From positions 1-64,000 of the forward strand of contig NZ_JAFBIS010000014.1 in assembly GCF_021531435.1 (NCBI RefSeq): a DNA stretch of 64,000 nt, read 5' to 3'. A model generated the notes under the pieces. The model saw only the letters and a list, made by a program, of their open reading frames with translations, did not search any database and was not told the origin of the DNA. A program made the position numbers and the translations under genes. Positions 41,442-51,100 of the stretch are shown here, in pieces. The first letter of the stretch is position 1, and each line of letters begins with the position of its first letter. The stretch is from Oscillibacter valericigenes. GTDB taxonomy: Bacteria; Bacillota; Clostridia; Oscillospirales; Oscillospiraceae.

Positions 41442-41761
41442 GGCTCATCCTCCGGTCCTTCCAGCTCAAAGTTTTCTTCTTCCGGCTCTTCCCCGGCGGG
41501 CTCCGGCAAATCCGGGTCGTCGTTCCAGGTCTCCGGGTCGTCCTTGTGCGCCAGGCCGAAGCGGTACGCCTTCCACTCGCAGTAGGCCAGATACCCGCCC
41601 ACAGCTGCAAAGACCAATGCGCCGGCGATGCTCACAGCAACCATGCCCGTCTCGCCTTTGACGACCGACCGCAGCATCCGGAACGCCAGGAACAGCAGAT
41701 AAATGGCCGCCAGCGCCCGGACGATATTCACCTTGCCGGTCTGCTTCTGATTGTTTTCCAT
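41438..41761 (-). CDS. Small membrane protein of unknown function
   Basis: A 107-residue protein with two hydrophobic segments (about 14-30, IVRALAAIYLLFLAFRML, and about 41-62, MVAVSIAGALVFAAVGGYLA) and a very acidic C-terminal tail (GEEPEEENFELEGPEDEP). AGGAGA-like purines precede ATG 41761; longer upstream readings cross the opposite rluD-like gene start. No function proposed. Confidence 0.6.
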   Translation of the reverse strand: MENNQKQTGKVNIVRALAAIYLLFLAFRMLRSVVKGETGMVAVSIAGALVFAAVGGYLAYCEWKAYRFGLAHKDDPETWNDDPDLPEPAGEEPEEENFELEGPEDEP

Positions 41762-41860
41762 AAAAGATTCTCCTAATCCAGTGAAAAAATTCCGGCCTTT
41801 ACAACCCGCCGGTAAACAGGTATGATGATAACGATTTATGAACTTGCGGGAGGGGCAGAT

Positions 41861-42835
41861 ATGCGGGAGTTTACGATTGGGAAAAATGACGCCGGACAGC
41901 GGCTGGATCGGTTCGTATCCAAGAACCTGCCCCTGCTGCCCCCTGCCCTGCTGCAAAAATATATCCGGCTCAAGCGCATCAAGGTCAACGGGAAAGGCTC
42001 CAAGCGGGACCAGCGTCTCGCGGTGGGCGATATTTTACAATTATATATCAACGACGAGTTCTTTGACAAGCCCAACGAGGAAAATCTCTTTCTGACGGTG
42101 TTCAAGCCGGTGCTGAACATCGTCTACGAGGACGAGAACCTGCTTCTTGTGGACAAGCGTCCCGGCATGGTGGTCCATGCCGACGAGACGGAAAAGGTCA
42201 ACACCCTCATCAACCACATCCAGGCGTACCTGTATCAGAAAAAAGAGTGGAACCCCAAGTGGGAGAACGCCTTCACACCCGCCCTGTGCAACCGCATCGA
42301 CCGGAACACCGGCGGCATCGTCATCGCCGCCAAAAACGCCGAGACGCTGCGCATCATCAATGAGAAAATTCGGGACCATGAGCTGGAAAAGTCCTACCTC
42401 TGCGTCACTGTGGGCCATCCCCGGCCCGCGGAGGGAAAGATCGAGGGCTTTTTGCTGAAGGACGAGGCCAAAAAGCTGGTGTCGTTTTACCGCCGCCCCG
42501 TCCCCGGCGGCAAAACCGCCGTTACCCTTTATAAAACGCTGGAAAACCGGGGAGAACTGTCTTTGGTGGAGTGCCGCCTGCTCACCGGGCGGACGCACCA
42601 GATCCGTGTCTCCATGGCGGAGATCGGCTGTCCCCTGCTGGGCGACGGCAAATACGGCAACGGCGCCGTCAACAAGCGCTACCACGAGACCCGTCAGGCT
42701 CTCTATTCCTACAAGCTGCACTTCGACCTGCCCACCGACGCGGGAATGCTGAACTACCTGCGGGGCAAGGTGTTCACCGTTGACGAGGTCCCCTTCCGGG
42801 AGAAGTATTTTTCGTCAAAAACAAATTCAAAATGA
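41861..42835 (+). CDS. RluA-family pseudouridine synthase
   Basis: A 324-residue enzyme with an N-terminal S4 domain (QRLDRFVSKNLPLLPPALLQ, about 11-30) and the RluA catalytic core. The aspartate motif reads NRIDRNTGGIVIAAKN near 145-160, and RLLTGRTHQIRVSMAEIGCP is diagnostic. Subfamily (RluC/RluD or other) and the modified rRNA site cannot be told. ATG 41861 is preceded by GGGAGGGG; the reading from 41822 is not. Confidence 0.9.
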   Translation: MREFTIGKNDAGQRLDRFVSKNLPLLPPALLQKYIRLKRIKVNGKGSKRDQRLAVGDILQLYINDEFFDKPNEENLFLTVFKPVLNIVYEDENLLLVDKRPGMVVHADETEKVNTLINHIQAYLYQKKEWNPKWENAFTPALCNRIDRNTGGIVIAAKNAETLRIINEKIRDHELEKSYLCVTVGHPRPAEGKIEGFLLKDEAKKLVSFYRRPVPGGKTAVTLYKTLENRGELSLVECRLLTGRTHQIRVSMAEIGCPLLGDGKYGNGAVNKRYHETRQALYSYKLHFDLPTDAGMLNYLRGKVFTVDEVPFREKYFSSKTNSK

Positions 42836-42851
42836 AAAATTGGTAATTCCC

Positions 42852-42880
42852 TTGACATTTCAGGACACTTCCTATATATT
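42852..42880 (+). promoter_or_regulatory. Promoter of potABCD
   Basis: A perfect TTGACA (42852-42857) and TATATT (42875-42880) are spaced by 17 bp, about 97 bp ahead of potA. Confidence 0.8.
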
Positions 42881-42976
42881 CAAAATTGCTGAATTTCGAC
42901 GAGAAAGGTTCCCCCTCAACAGAGAAAAGAGGCGTATTGATTTTATCAAAATTACTATTGAAATGGGGGAGGATAC

Positions 42977-44161
42977 ATGTCCAAAGAGTTGATTCGCCTG
43001 CAGAATATCTGCATGGCCTTCGACGACGAGCTGGTTCTCGATCATTTAAACCTGTATTTCAAAGACAAAGAATTCCTCACACTGTTAGGGCCCAGCGGGT
43101 GCGGCAAGACCACCACGCTGCGGATCATTGGCGGCTTCGCGACACCTACGAGCGGAGACGTCCTCTTTGACGGTGTGAGGATTAATGACGTTCCGCCCTA
43201 TCAGCGGCAGATCAACACGGTCTTCCAGAAATACGCCCTGTTCCCGCACCTGAACGTGTTTGAAAACATCGCCTTCGGCCTGCGGATGCAGAAGCGTCCC
43301 GATCCCAACGATCCTTCCGGCCGCCGGATGGTGAAGATCCCCGAGGAGGAGATTCGGGAGCGGGTCATGGAGATGCTGGAGGTCATCAGTCTGAAAGGCT
43401 TTGAGCACCGCAAGCCAGACGCCCTCTCCGGCGGCCAGCAGCAGCGGGTTGCCATTGCCCGCGCCCTGGTGAACCGCCCCAAGGTCCTGCTGCTGGACGA
43501 ACCGCTGGCGGCCCTGGACCTGAAGCTGCGCAAGGATATGCAGATCGAGCTGAAGCGCATCCAGCAGCAGGTGGGCATCACCTTTATTTACGTGACCCAC
43601 GACCAGGAGGAAGCCCTCACCATGTCCGACACCATCGTGGTCATGGACAAGGGCACCATTCAGCAGATTGGCACCCCCGAGGACATCTACAACGAGCCGA
43701 AAAACGCCTTTGTTGCCGACTTCATCGGCGAGTCCAACATCATCGACGGCGTCATGCTCCGGGACAAGTGCGTGAAAATGTACGGCCGGGAGTTCGCCTG
43801 TCTGGACGGCGGTTTCGCCGAAAACGAGCCGGTGGACGTGGTCATCCGCCCCGAGGACATCGACATCGTCCCCGTGGAGCAGGGGCAGCTGGTTGGCACT
43901 GTCACCAACGTGACCTTCAAAGGGCTGCAATATGATATCATCGTGGACTTCAAGGGCTTCAAGTGGCTCATCCAGACCACGGACCACTCCCCCGCCGGTT
44001 CCCGCATCGGCATCAAGATCGACCCGGATGCCATCCACATTATGAAAAAGAGTAAGTACTCCGGTATGTTCGGCGATTATTCCTCCTTCTCCGATGAATA
44101 CGACGAACTGGACGACGCCAGCCTCGCGTCGGATGAGGAGGAGAGCGGGGATGAAGAATAA
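42977..44161 (+). CDS. potA: Spermidine/putrescine import ATPase PotA
   Basis: A 394-residue ABC ATPase. Walker [10 protein letters not shown] is at 38-46, the signature [15 protein letters not shown] follows, and Walker B reads [17 protein letters not shown]. The C-terminal TOBE-like regulatory domain (about 270-355) ends in an unusually acidic tail ([16 protein letters not shown]). It energises the polyamine importer with PotB, PotC and PotD. GGGGGAGG precedes the ATG, and the end overlaps potB by 11 bp. Confidence 0.95.
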   Translation: MSKELIRLQNICMAFDDELVLDHLNLYFKDKEFLTLLGPSGCGKTTTLRIIGGFATPTSGDVLFDGVRINDVPPYQRQINTVFQKYALFPHLNVFENIAFGLRMQKRPDPNDPSGRRMVKIPEEEIRERVMEMLEVISLKGFEHRKPDALSGGQQQRVAIARALVNRPKVLLLDEPLAALDLKLRKDMQIELKRIQQQVGITFIYVTHDQEEALTMSDTIVVMDKGTIQQIGTPEDIYNEPKNAFVADFIGESNIIDGVMLRDKCVKMYGREFACLDGGFAENEPVDVVIRPEDIDIVPVEQGQLVGTVTNVTFKGLQYDIIVDFKGFKWLIQTTDHSPAGSRIGIKIDPDAIHIMKKSKYSGMFGDYSSFSDEYDELDDASLASDEEESGDEE

Positions 44162-45005
44162 GCTCTCCCACCTGGCCATCCCCTATGTGATCTGGATGGC
44201 GCTGTTTGTGGTGGCCCCTATCATCATGGTGGTCATTTACGCGTTTTCTTCCGCGGACGGCGGGTTCACCCTGGCTAATTTCGGCAAGATCGGCACGTAT
44301 GCCGTGGTGTTCGGCCGGTCCTTCAAGCTGGCCATCATTGCCACCGTCATCTGCTTGGCTATCGGCTATCCCGTGTCCTATATGATGAGCAAGGAAGGCC
44401 CCCGGTTCCAGCGCATCGCCATGGTGCTCATTATGCTGCCCATGTGGATGAACTTTCTGCTGCGGACCTACTCCTGGATGTCCATTCTGGAGAATAACGG
44501 CCTTCTGAATCAGCTGTTTCAGAAGATCGGCCTGATCGCGCTCTACAACAATATCTTCGGAACAGACCTTCAGTTTTTCCGCATGATGAACACGCAGGGC
44601 GCCGTCGTGCTGGGCATGGTGTACAACTATCTGCCCTTTATGATCCTGCCCATCTATTCCGTCATCGTAAAGCTGGACAACAGCCTGATCGAGGCCGCGC
44701 GGGACCTGGGCGCCAACAGCATGAATGTGTTTCGCCGGGTCATCCTGCCTCTTTCCCTGCCCGGCGTGCTGTCCGGCATCACCATGGTGTTCGTCCCCTC
44801 CGTGTCCACCTTCGCCATCAGCAAAATGCTGGGCGGCGGCACGGAGATCCTGCTGGGCGACCTGATCGAGCAGCAGTTCCTGGGCGGCGCATACAACCCC
44901 TATCTGGGTTCCGCCATTTCCCTGGTCATGATGGTCATTGTGGTCATCTGCATGGTGGTTATGAATCGCTTCGGTGAGGGCGAGGAACAGGCGGTGATGC
45001 TGTGA
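44151..45005 (+). CDS. potB: Polyamine ABC transporter permease PotB
   Basis: A 284-residue permease with about six membrane helices and the inner-membrane loop [22 protein letters not shown] that couples to the ATPase (shown in part in family alignments). It starts inside the end of potA; GAGGAG lies before ATG 44151. Confidence 0.94.
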   Translation: MKNKLSHLAIPYVIWMALFVVAPIIMVVIYAFSSADGGFTLANFGKIGTYAVVFGRSFKLAIIATVICLAIGYPVSYMMSKEGPRFQRIAMVLIMLPMWMNFLLRTYSWMSILENNGLLNQLFQKIGLIALYNNIFGTDLQFFRMMNTQGAVVLGMVYNYLPFMILPIYSVIVKLDNSLIEAARDLGANSMNVFRRVILPLSLPGVLSGITMVFVPSVSTFAISKMLGGGTEILLGDLIEQQFLGGAYNPYLGSAISLVMMVIVVICMVVMNRFGEGEEQAVML

Positions 45006-45871
45006 ACAAGAACAATTCTTTTGTAAACCGCCTGTTTATGGTTCTGGTTTTCGTATTCCTGTATGCCCCCATCCTCCTGCTGATCATCTTTTCCTTCAAC
45101 GCAGGCAGCAGCAACACGATTTGGAAGGGCTTTTCCCTGGACTGGTATCAAAAGCTGCTCCATGACCGGCTCATTATACAGAGCGTGTATACCACGATAC
45201 TAGTGTCCCTGCTGGCCACGGTCATCTCTACCTTTGCCGGCACCTTTGCTGCCATCGGCTTTTACGCCATGCGGCGGCGCACACGGGAGCCGCTGATGAC
45301 CGTCAACAACATTCCCATGATGAACGCGGATATTGTCACCGGCGTCAGTCTGTGCCTGTTTTTTGTGGCCTTTTTCTCCCAGTGGAGCAGCTTTGCCTCC
45401 TGGGTCAACGGTATCCAGTCGTTCTTTGTATTGCCTACCCGTCTGACCCTGGGGTTCGGCACCCTGCTGATCGCCCACATCACCTTCAACATTCCCTATG
45501 TCATTCTGTCTGTCAGCCCCAAGCTGCGGCAAATGGACAAGAACCTGGTGGATGCCGCCATGGATCTCGGCTGCACCTGGATGCAGGCCTTCTGGAAGGT
45601 CATCCTGCCGGAGATCAAGCCCGGCATCGTGTCCGGCGCTCTGACGGCTTTTACCATGAGCATTGATGACTTTGTTATCAGCTACTTCACCGCCGGCACC
45701 TCCTCCACTTTGGCAATGACCATCTACGGTATGACCAAAAAACGGGTGACGCCGGAGATCAACGCTGTCTCCACATTGCTGTTTGTCACTGTGCTGATTT
45801 TGCTTGCCATCATCAATATCCGGGAAGTCCGGCAGGAGAGACGCCGCATCGTGGAGCAAAATCGAATATAA
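45002..45871 (+). CDS. potC: Polyamine ABC transporter permease PotC
   Basis: A 289-residue permease with six predicted helices and the coupling loop DAAMDLGCTWMQAFWKVILP. The start is a GTG overlapping the potB stop by 4 bp. It forms the channel with PotB. Confidence 0.94.
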   Translation: MNKNNSFVNRLFMVLVFVFLYAPILLLIIFSFNAGSSNTIWKGFSLDWYQKLLHDRLIIQSVYTTILVSLLATVISTFAGTFAAIGFYAMRRRTREPLMTVNNIPMMNADIVTGVSLCLFFVAFFSQWSSFASWVNGIQSFFVLPTRLTLGFGTLLIAHITFNIPYVILSVSPKLRQMDKNLVDAAMDLGCTWMQAFWKVILPEIKPGIVSGALTAFTMSIDDFVISYFTAGTSSTLAMTIYGMTKKRVTPEINAVSTLLFVTVLILLAIINIREVRQERRRIVEQNRI

Positions 45872-45936
45872 AATAATCGTTTCATGGCCCAGAGCCTTGA
45901 AATAAAAGCAAAAAGTTTTACTGGAGGAATGATCAA

Positions 45937-47025
45937 TTGAAAAAGACACTTGCCCTTGTCATGATAATGGTGACTGCCCTGACCCTGACCGCCTGCGGCG
46001 GAAGCAGCAGCGGAAGCGAAAGCAAAGACCGGGTCGTCAACGTATGCAGCTGGGGCGAATACATTGATGAAGATCTGATCTATCAATTTGAAGAAGAAAC
46101 CGGCATCAAAGTCAACTATCAGACCGCCGAAAGCAATGAGGTTCTTTACTCCCTGCTCAAAACCGGCGCCGGCGACTATGATGTTATCGTTCCCTCTGAC
46201 TATATGATTGGCCGCCTGATTGCGGAGGATATGCTGGCGGAGCTGAACTATGACAATATTCCGAACTACGCCCTGATTGACGATCGGTACAAGGGTCTGA
46301 GCTATGATCCTGACAACAAGTATACCGTCCCCTATACCTGGGGAACTTTGGGTATTATCTATAACTCCGCTATGGTGGATGAGGAGATCACCAGCTGGGA
46401 CGCCATGTTTGACGAGAAGTATGCCGGACAGGTCCTGATGATCCGCAACTCCCGTGATGCTCTGGCCGCCGCCCTGCTGGACCTGGGCTATGACATCAAC
46501 ACCACCGACGAAGCCCAGATCCGGGAAGCCTATGATCTGCTGTCCACCGCCAAGAACAACGGGATCTACCAGGCTTTCGTCATGGATGAGATCTACACCA
46601 AAATGGAAGGCGGCAACGCTGCGATCGCCATGTATTACGCGGGTGACTACCTGACTATGCTGGAGAATAACGAGGATCTGCGATATGTTGTGCCTGAGGA
46701 GGGCTCTAACTGGTTCGTGGACGCCATGTGTGTCCTGAAAAACGCACAGCATAAGGAAGAAGCCGAAGCCTGGATCAATTTCATTGCCGGCACCGACGCC
46801 AGTCTCGCCAACATGGACTATATCTGGTACGCCTCCCCCAACGCCAAAGCCCTGGAGCAGTATCCCGCCTATTACGAGGAGTCCTACGGCGAGCCCCTGG
46901 ACCAGGAGACCTTTGAGATCATGGCCGCTCCCGCCGGTGTGCTGGACCGCTGCACCTTGTATGAGAACCTGCCTGCCGAAACATTAGCTTTGTACAACGA
47001 ACTCTGGACGGAGTTGGGTATCTGA
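45937..47025 (+). CDS. potD: Polyamine-binding lipoprotein PotD
   Basis: A 362-residue extracellular substrate-binding lipoprotein. The signal peptide MKKTLALVMIMVTALTLTA ends at Cys 20 (lipobox LTAC), and the PotD domain begins VVNVCSWGEYIDEDLIYQFE. Acidic and aromatic residues line the site in homologues. The start is TTG 45937: GGAGG is 9 bp upstream, and the only nearby ATG (45929) meets a stop after two codons. Confidence 0.94.
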   Translation: MKKTLALVMIMVTALTLTACGGSSSGSESKDRVVNVCSWGEYIDEDLIYQFEEETGIKVNYQTAESNEVLYSLLKTGAGDYDVIVPSDYMIGRLIAEDMLAELNYDNIPNYALIDDRYKGLSYDPDNKYTVPYTWGTLGIIYNSAMVDEEITSWDAMFDEKYAGQVLMIRNSRDALAAALLDLGYDINTTDEAQIREAYDLLSTAKNNGIYQAFVMDEIYTKMEGGNAAIAMYYAGDYLTMLENNEDLRYVVPEEGSNWFVDAMCVLKNAQHKEEAEAWINFIAGTDASLANMDYIWYASPNAKALEQYPAYYEESYGEPLDQETFEIMAAPAGVLDRCTLYENLPAETLALYNELWTELGI

Positions 47026-47032
47026 TGCCGCA

Positions 47033-47061
47033 AAGCCCGGCGCCGAATGGTGCCGGGCTTG
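47033..47061 (+). terminator. Likely terminator after potD
   Basis: The stem aagcccggc / gccgggctt lies just past the potD stop, but only a broken T-run follows (GCTCTTG), so strength is doubtful. Confidence 0.5.
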
Positions 47062-47064
47062 CTC

Positions 47065-47093
47065 TTGCCAAACAGCATCAAATCAGATACACT
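47065..47093 (+). promoter_or_regulatory. Promoter of the thioesterase gene
   Basis: TTGCCA (47065-47070) and TACACT (47088-47093) are spaced by 17 bp, 31 bp before the start codon. Confidence 0.55.
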
Positions 47094-47123
47094 ATTCCTG
47101 ATAGAAAAAAGGAGGAATTCCCT

Positions 47124-47519
47124 ATGATTTTGATTGGAACCAAGTGTCAGCTGGAACAGACAGTCACCGAAGACCTGACCGCCGCCAAGATCGGCTCCGG
47201 CCTGCTGCCGGTATTCGGCACGCCTTTCATGGCCGCCATGATGGAAAACGCTGCCCAGACCGCCCTCCAGAATTTCCTGGACGACGATAAGGGCAGCGTG
47301 GGCACCCACCTGGACATCAGCCACGATGCCCCCACTCCCGTAGGCATGAAGGTCTGGGTCGAGGCCGAGATCGTGGGCGTGTCTGAAAACGGCAAGATGG
47401 TGGACTTTAAAGTTTCCGCCTGGGACGAAAAAGGTCCCATCGGCTCCGGCACCCATACCCGGGCCATCATCTCCCCTGACCGCTTCCTGACGAAGTGCAA
47501 CGCCAAGCTGGAGAAATAA
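47124..47519 (+). CDS. FlK-like hotdog-fold thioesterase
   Basis: A 131-residue single-domain hotdog protein. Thr33 in FGTPFMAA, Glu41 in MMENAAQ and His67 in ISHDAPTP have the same spacing (8 and 26 residues) as the Thr-Glu-His triad of fluoroacetyl-CoA thioesterase FlK. Proteins of this type hydrolyse small acyl-CoA thioesters; fluoroacetate as substrate is not implied. GGAGGAATT precedes ATG 47124, and promoter and terminator make it a single-gene unit. Confidence 0.85.
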   Translation: MILIGTKCQLEQTVTEDLTAAKIGSGLLPVFGTPFMAAMMENAAQTALQNFLDDDKGSVGTHLDISHDAPTPVGMKVWVEAEIVGVSENGKMVDFKVSAWDEKGPIGSGTHTRAIISPDRFLTKCNAKLEK

Positions 47520-47532
47520 ATCCGATACGCAA

Positions 47533-47564
47533 AAAGGACACCGCCATCGGCGGTGTCCTTTTTT
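47533..47564. terminator. Bidirectional terminator
   Basis: The stem aaaggacaccgcc / ggcggtgtccttt lies between the thioesterase and the convergent ferritin gene. Confidence 0.9.
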
Positions 47565-47577
47565 GATGCTATGTATC

Positions 47578-48090
47578 TTACAGTACCAGAGAAGGTGCGT
47601 TGTACACCCGAGCGGCCAGCTCGCTGTTGAGCATATACAGGCTCTTGGGATCGGAGCCGAACAGCTCCATCTTGGAGATCAGATCATTGGCGTTGGTCTC
47701 CTCCTCACCCTGCTCCTTGACGAACCAATCCAGGAACTGCATGGTACGGAAGTCCTTCACCTCGTAAGCGGCGGCATAGATGTCGTTGATGAGGGAGGTC
47801 ACATACTCCTCATGCTCCAGGCCGGCCTTCAGGACCGTCATATCGCTGTCCAGCACCTTATCGGGCTTGGCGATGGCATCCAGGGTCACGGTCTCGTTGT
47901 TATTGTGCAGGTACTGATAGAACAGAAGGGCGTGGTCCCGCTCCTCCTGGGCCTGAATTTTGTACCAGTTGGCAAAGCCGTCCAGTCCACGGGCCTCAAA
48001 GTAGTTGGAGAAGTCCAGATACAGATAAGCGGAGTAGAACTCCTTGTTCACCTGCTGGTTCAGCAGCTCTTTCACTTTTGCGTTCAGCAT
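47578..48090 (-). CDS. ftnA: Ferritin (non-haem)
   Basis: A 170-residue four-helix iron-storage protein. The ferroxidase ligands can be read: Glu17 in VNKEFYSAYLY, Glu50 and His53 in QEERDHALLF, Glu94 in GLEHEEYV and Gln in EQGEEETNA. It fits bacterial FtnA. GGAGG precedes the ATG and a promoter lies 55 bp upstream. No Fur-type box is obvious. Confidence 0.94.
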   Translation of the reverse strand: MLNAKVKELLNQQVNKEFYSAYLYLDFSNYFEARGLDGFANWYKIQAQEERDHALLFYQYLHNNNETVTLDAIAKPDKVLDSDMTVLKAGLEHEEYVTSLINDIYAAAYEVKDFRTMQFLDWFVKEQGEEETNANDLISKMELFGSDPKSLYMLNSELAARVYNAPSLVL

Positions 48091-48144
48091 ATGTCATTCC
48101 TCCATTTGAAAATTCTCGGCCATTCGGTCGATTTTACCACTCTC

Positions 48145-48172
48145 ATCATACCACACTTACTTCAAAACACAA
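48145..48172 (-). promoter_or_regulatory. Promoter of ferritin
   Basis: On the minus strand TTGTGT (48167-48172) and TATGAT (48145-48150) are spaced by 16 bp. Confidence 0.6.
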
Positions 48173-48193
48173 GGAAAACTTCCTTGCGGCGCA

Positions 48194-51100
48194 TCAGAAC
48201 AGCGTGATCTGGCTGGTCTCCGCCATGCCCGCGAAAGCGCCCAGCGCCTTGAGCTGCTCAATGTGGGTCTTGGACAGCTTGTTGCAGCACATGGCAAACT
48301 CCTCGATGGAGACAAAGGTCTTCCCTTTCCGCTTTTCCACCGTGTCAATGGCCGCCGCCTCACCCAGGCCGTGGACGGTGACAAAGGGCGGCAGCAGGCC
48401 GTTCTCCGTCACGATAAACTTGGTGGCGTCGGACTTATAAATGTCGATGGTGTCAAAGTGGAAGCCGCGGAGATAAAACTCATAGCAGACCTCCAGCGTG
48501 GTCAGCAGGTTCTGTTCCACAGCGGTAGCGTCCTTGTTGTTCTCGATCTCCCGGATCTTCCGCTTCACCGCGTCCTTGCCGGCGCAGCAGTATTCCGCGT
48601 CAAAGGCCTTGGCCCGGACGGAGAAGAAGGTGGCATAGAACGCCAGCGGCTCATGGACTTTGTACCAGGCAATGCGGAAAGCCATCATCACGTAGGCTAC
48701 GGCGTGGGCCTTGGGGAACAGGTAGCCGATCTTCGCCAGAGACTCTATGTACCACTCGGGAACATCATGTTCCCGCATGGCCTCCACCCAGCCCTCGTCG
48801 AAGCCGCCCTTCTTCACCTTGCCCTTTCGGACCTTCTCCATGATCTTGAAGCTCATTTTGGGGTCCAGACCCTTTGAGATCAGGTACAGCATGATGTCGT
48901 CACGGCAGCCCACCGTCTCCAAAACGCTTGCCGTACCGCTGACGATCAGCTCCCGGGCGTTGCCCATCCACACATCGGTGCCGTGGGAAAAGCCGGACAG
49001 CCGCACCAGAGTGTTGAAGTCCTTGGGCTGGGTATCGATCAGCATTTGCCGGGTGAAACGGGTGTTGAACTCCGGGATGGCCACGGCGCCGGTGGGCCCC
49101 AGAATCTCGTCATTCTCATACCCCAGCACCTTGCTGGAGGTAAATATGGACATGGTGTCCGGGTCATCCAGCGGAATATCGTGGGGGTCCACGCCGGTCA
49201 GGTCCTGCATCATACGGACCATGGTGGGGTCATCGTGTCCCAGCATGTCCAGCTTCAGGATATTGGCTTCCATGGAGTGGTATTCAAAATGGGTGGTGAT
49301 GGTGTCGGAGCCGTCATCGTCCGCCGGATGCTGGACAGGACAGAAATCCTCCATGTCCTTGTCGTCGGGGACCACCACCAGGCCGCCGGGATGCTGACCC
49401 GTGGTACGCCGAACGCCCACGCAGCCCAGGGTCAGGCGGTTCTCCTCCGCCCGGCCCGCCGTGATGCCGTTCTCCTCCAGATACTTCTTGACGAAACCGT
49501 AGGCGGTCTTTTCCGCCAGCGTACCGATGGTTCCGGCACGGAACACCTGGGTCTCGCCGAACATCTCAATGGCGTGGCGGTGAGCCTTGGCCTGGTATTC
49601 GCCGGAGAAGTTCAGGTCAATATCCGGCACCTTGCCGCCGCCGTAGCCCAGGAAGGTCTCAAAGGGAATGTCAAAGCCGTCCTTGATGTACTTCGTGCCG
49701 CAGACCGGGCACACCTTGTCCGGCATGTCGGCGCCGCAGCCGTAGCTTCCGTCCATGATAAACTCGCTGTTTTTGCAATTGGGGCAGCGGTAGTGGGGCG
49801 GCAGGGAGTTGACCTCCGTGATGCCGGACATATAGGCCACCAGGGACGAGCCCACGGAGCCACGGGAACCCACCAGATAGCCGTTCTCCAGGCTCCGCTG
49901 CACCAGCTTCTGGGCGGACATGTACACCACGTCATACTTGCCCAAAATGCCGCCCAGCTCCACATTCAGACGGTCCACAATGAGCTGCGGCGGGTTTTCA
50001 CCATAGAGGCGGTGGACCTTCTCCCACACCAGGCGGTTCAGGTCCTCCTCGGAGTTTTCCAGGCGGGGCGGGAACAGCTCGCTGGGCAGCAGCTCGAAGG
50101 TCTCTACCTGGTCGGCCACCAGCCGGGTGTTCTCCACCACCACTTCGTAGGCCTTCTCCTCCCCCAGATAGCTGAACTCCTCCAGCATCTCGTCGGTGGT
50201 CTTGAAGTAAATTGGCAGGGACTCGTTGGCGTCCGGGAATTTTTTGGACGCCAGCAGGATGTGGCGGTACACCTCGTCCTCCGGCTCCCGGAAGTGGACG
50301 TCACCGGTGGCGCAGACGGGCTTGCCCAGTTCCTCGCCCAGCCGGACGACCGTACGGTTAAACTCCCGCAAATCCTCCTCCGACTGCACCTCGCCGTTGC
50401 GCAGCATGAAACGGTTGTTGCAAAGGGGCTGAATCTCCAGATAGTCATAAAAGGAAGCGATGCGCTTCAGCTCGTCCCAGTCCTTGTGGTCCACAATGGC
50501 CCGGAACAGCTCGCCCGCTTCACAGGCGGCGCCCACGATGATGCCTTCCCGGTGCTCGTTCAAAAGGCTCTTGGGGATGGTGGGTACCCGCTTGAAATAT
50601 TTCAGGTTGGAGGCGGAAATCATCTGATACAGGTTTTTCAGGCCCGTTTTGTTCCGTGCAATGAGGATAATATGCTTGGGAAAGCGGTTGGACTTGCTGC
50701 CCAAAGGCCGCAGCTTCTCCATCTCCGGGTTCACCGCCTGGAGGGTATGAACGCCCCGCTCATGGAGCATCTTCCAGAACGGGATCAGCATATAGCCCAC
50801 CGTGGCGGCGTCGTCGCTGGCCCGGTGGTGGTTAAAGGCAGGCAGGTCCAGATGCTCCGCCACGATGTCCAGCTTATACTTATGCAGGTCAGGCAGCAGG
50901 TTTTGCGCCAGAATCAGAGAGTCCACATAGGTTGGATGGAACTCCAGCCCCACCTGCTTACAGCCCGCCCGGATAAAGCCGATGTCGAACTCGGCGTTGT
51001 GGGCTGCCAGAGGACGGCCGTTCACGAACTTCAAAAAGTCCGTCAGAGCCTCTTTCAGAGACGGCGCGTCCTTCAGCATTTCGTCGGTAATGCCCGTCAG

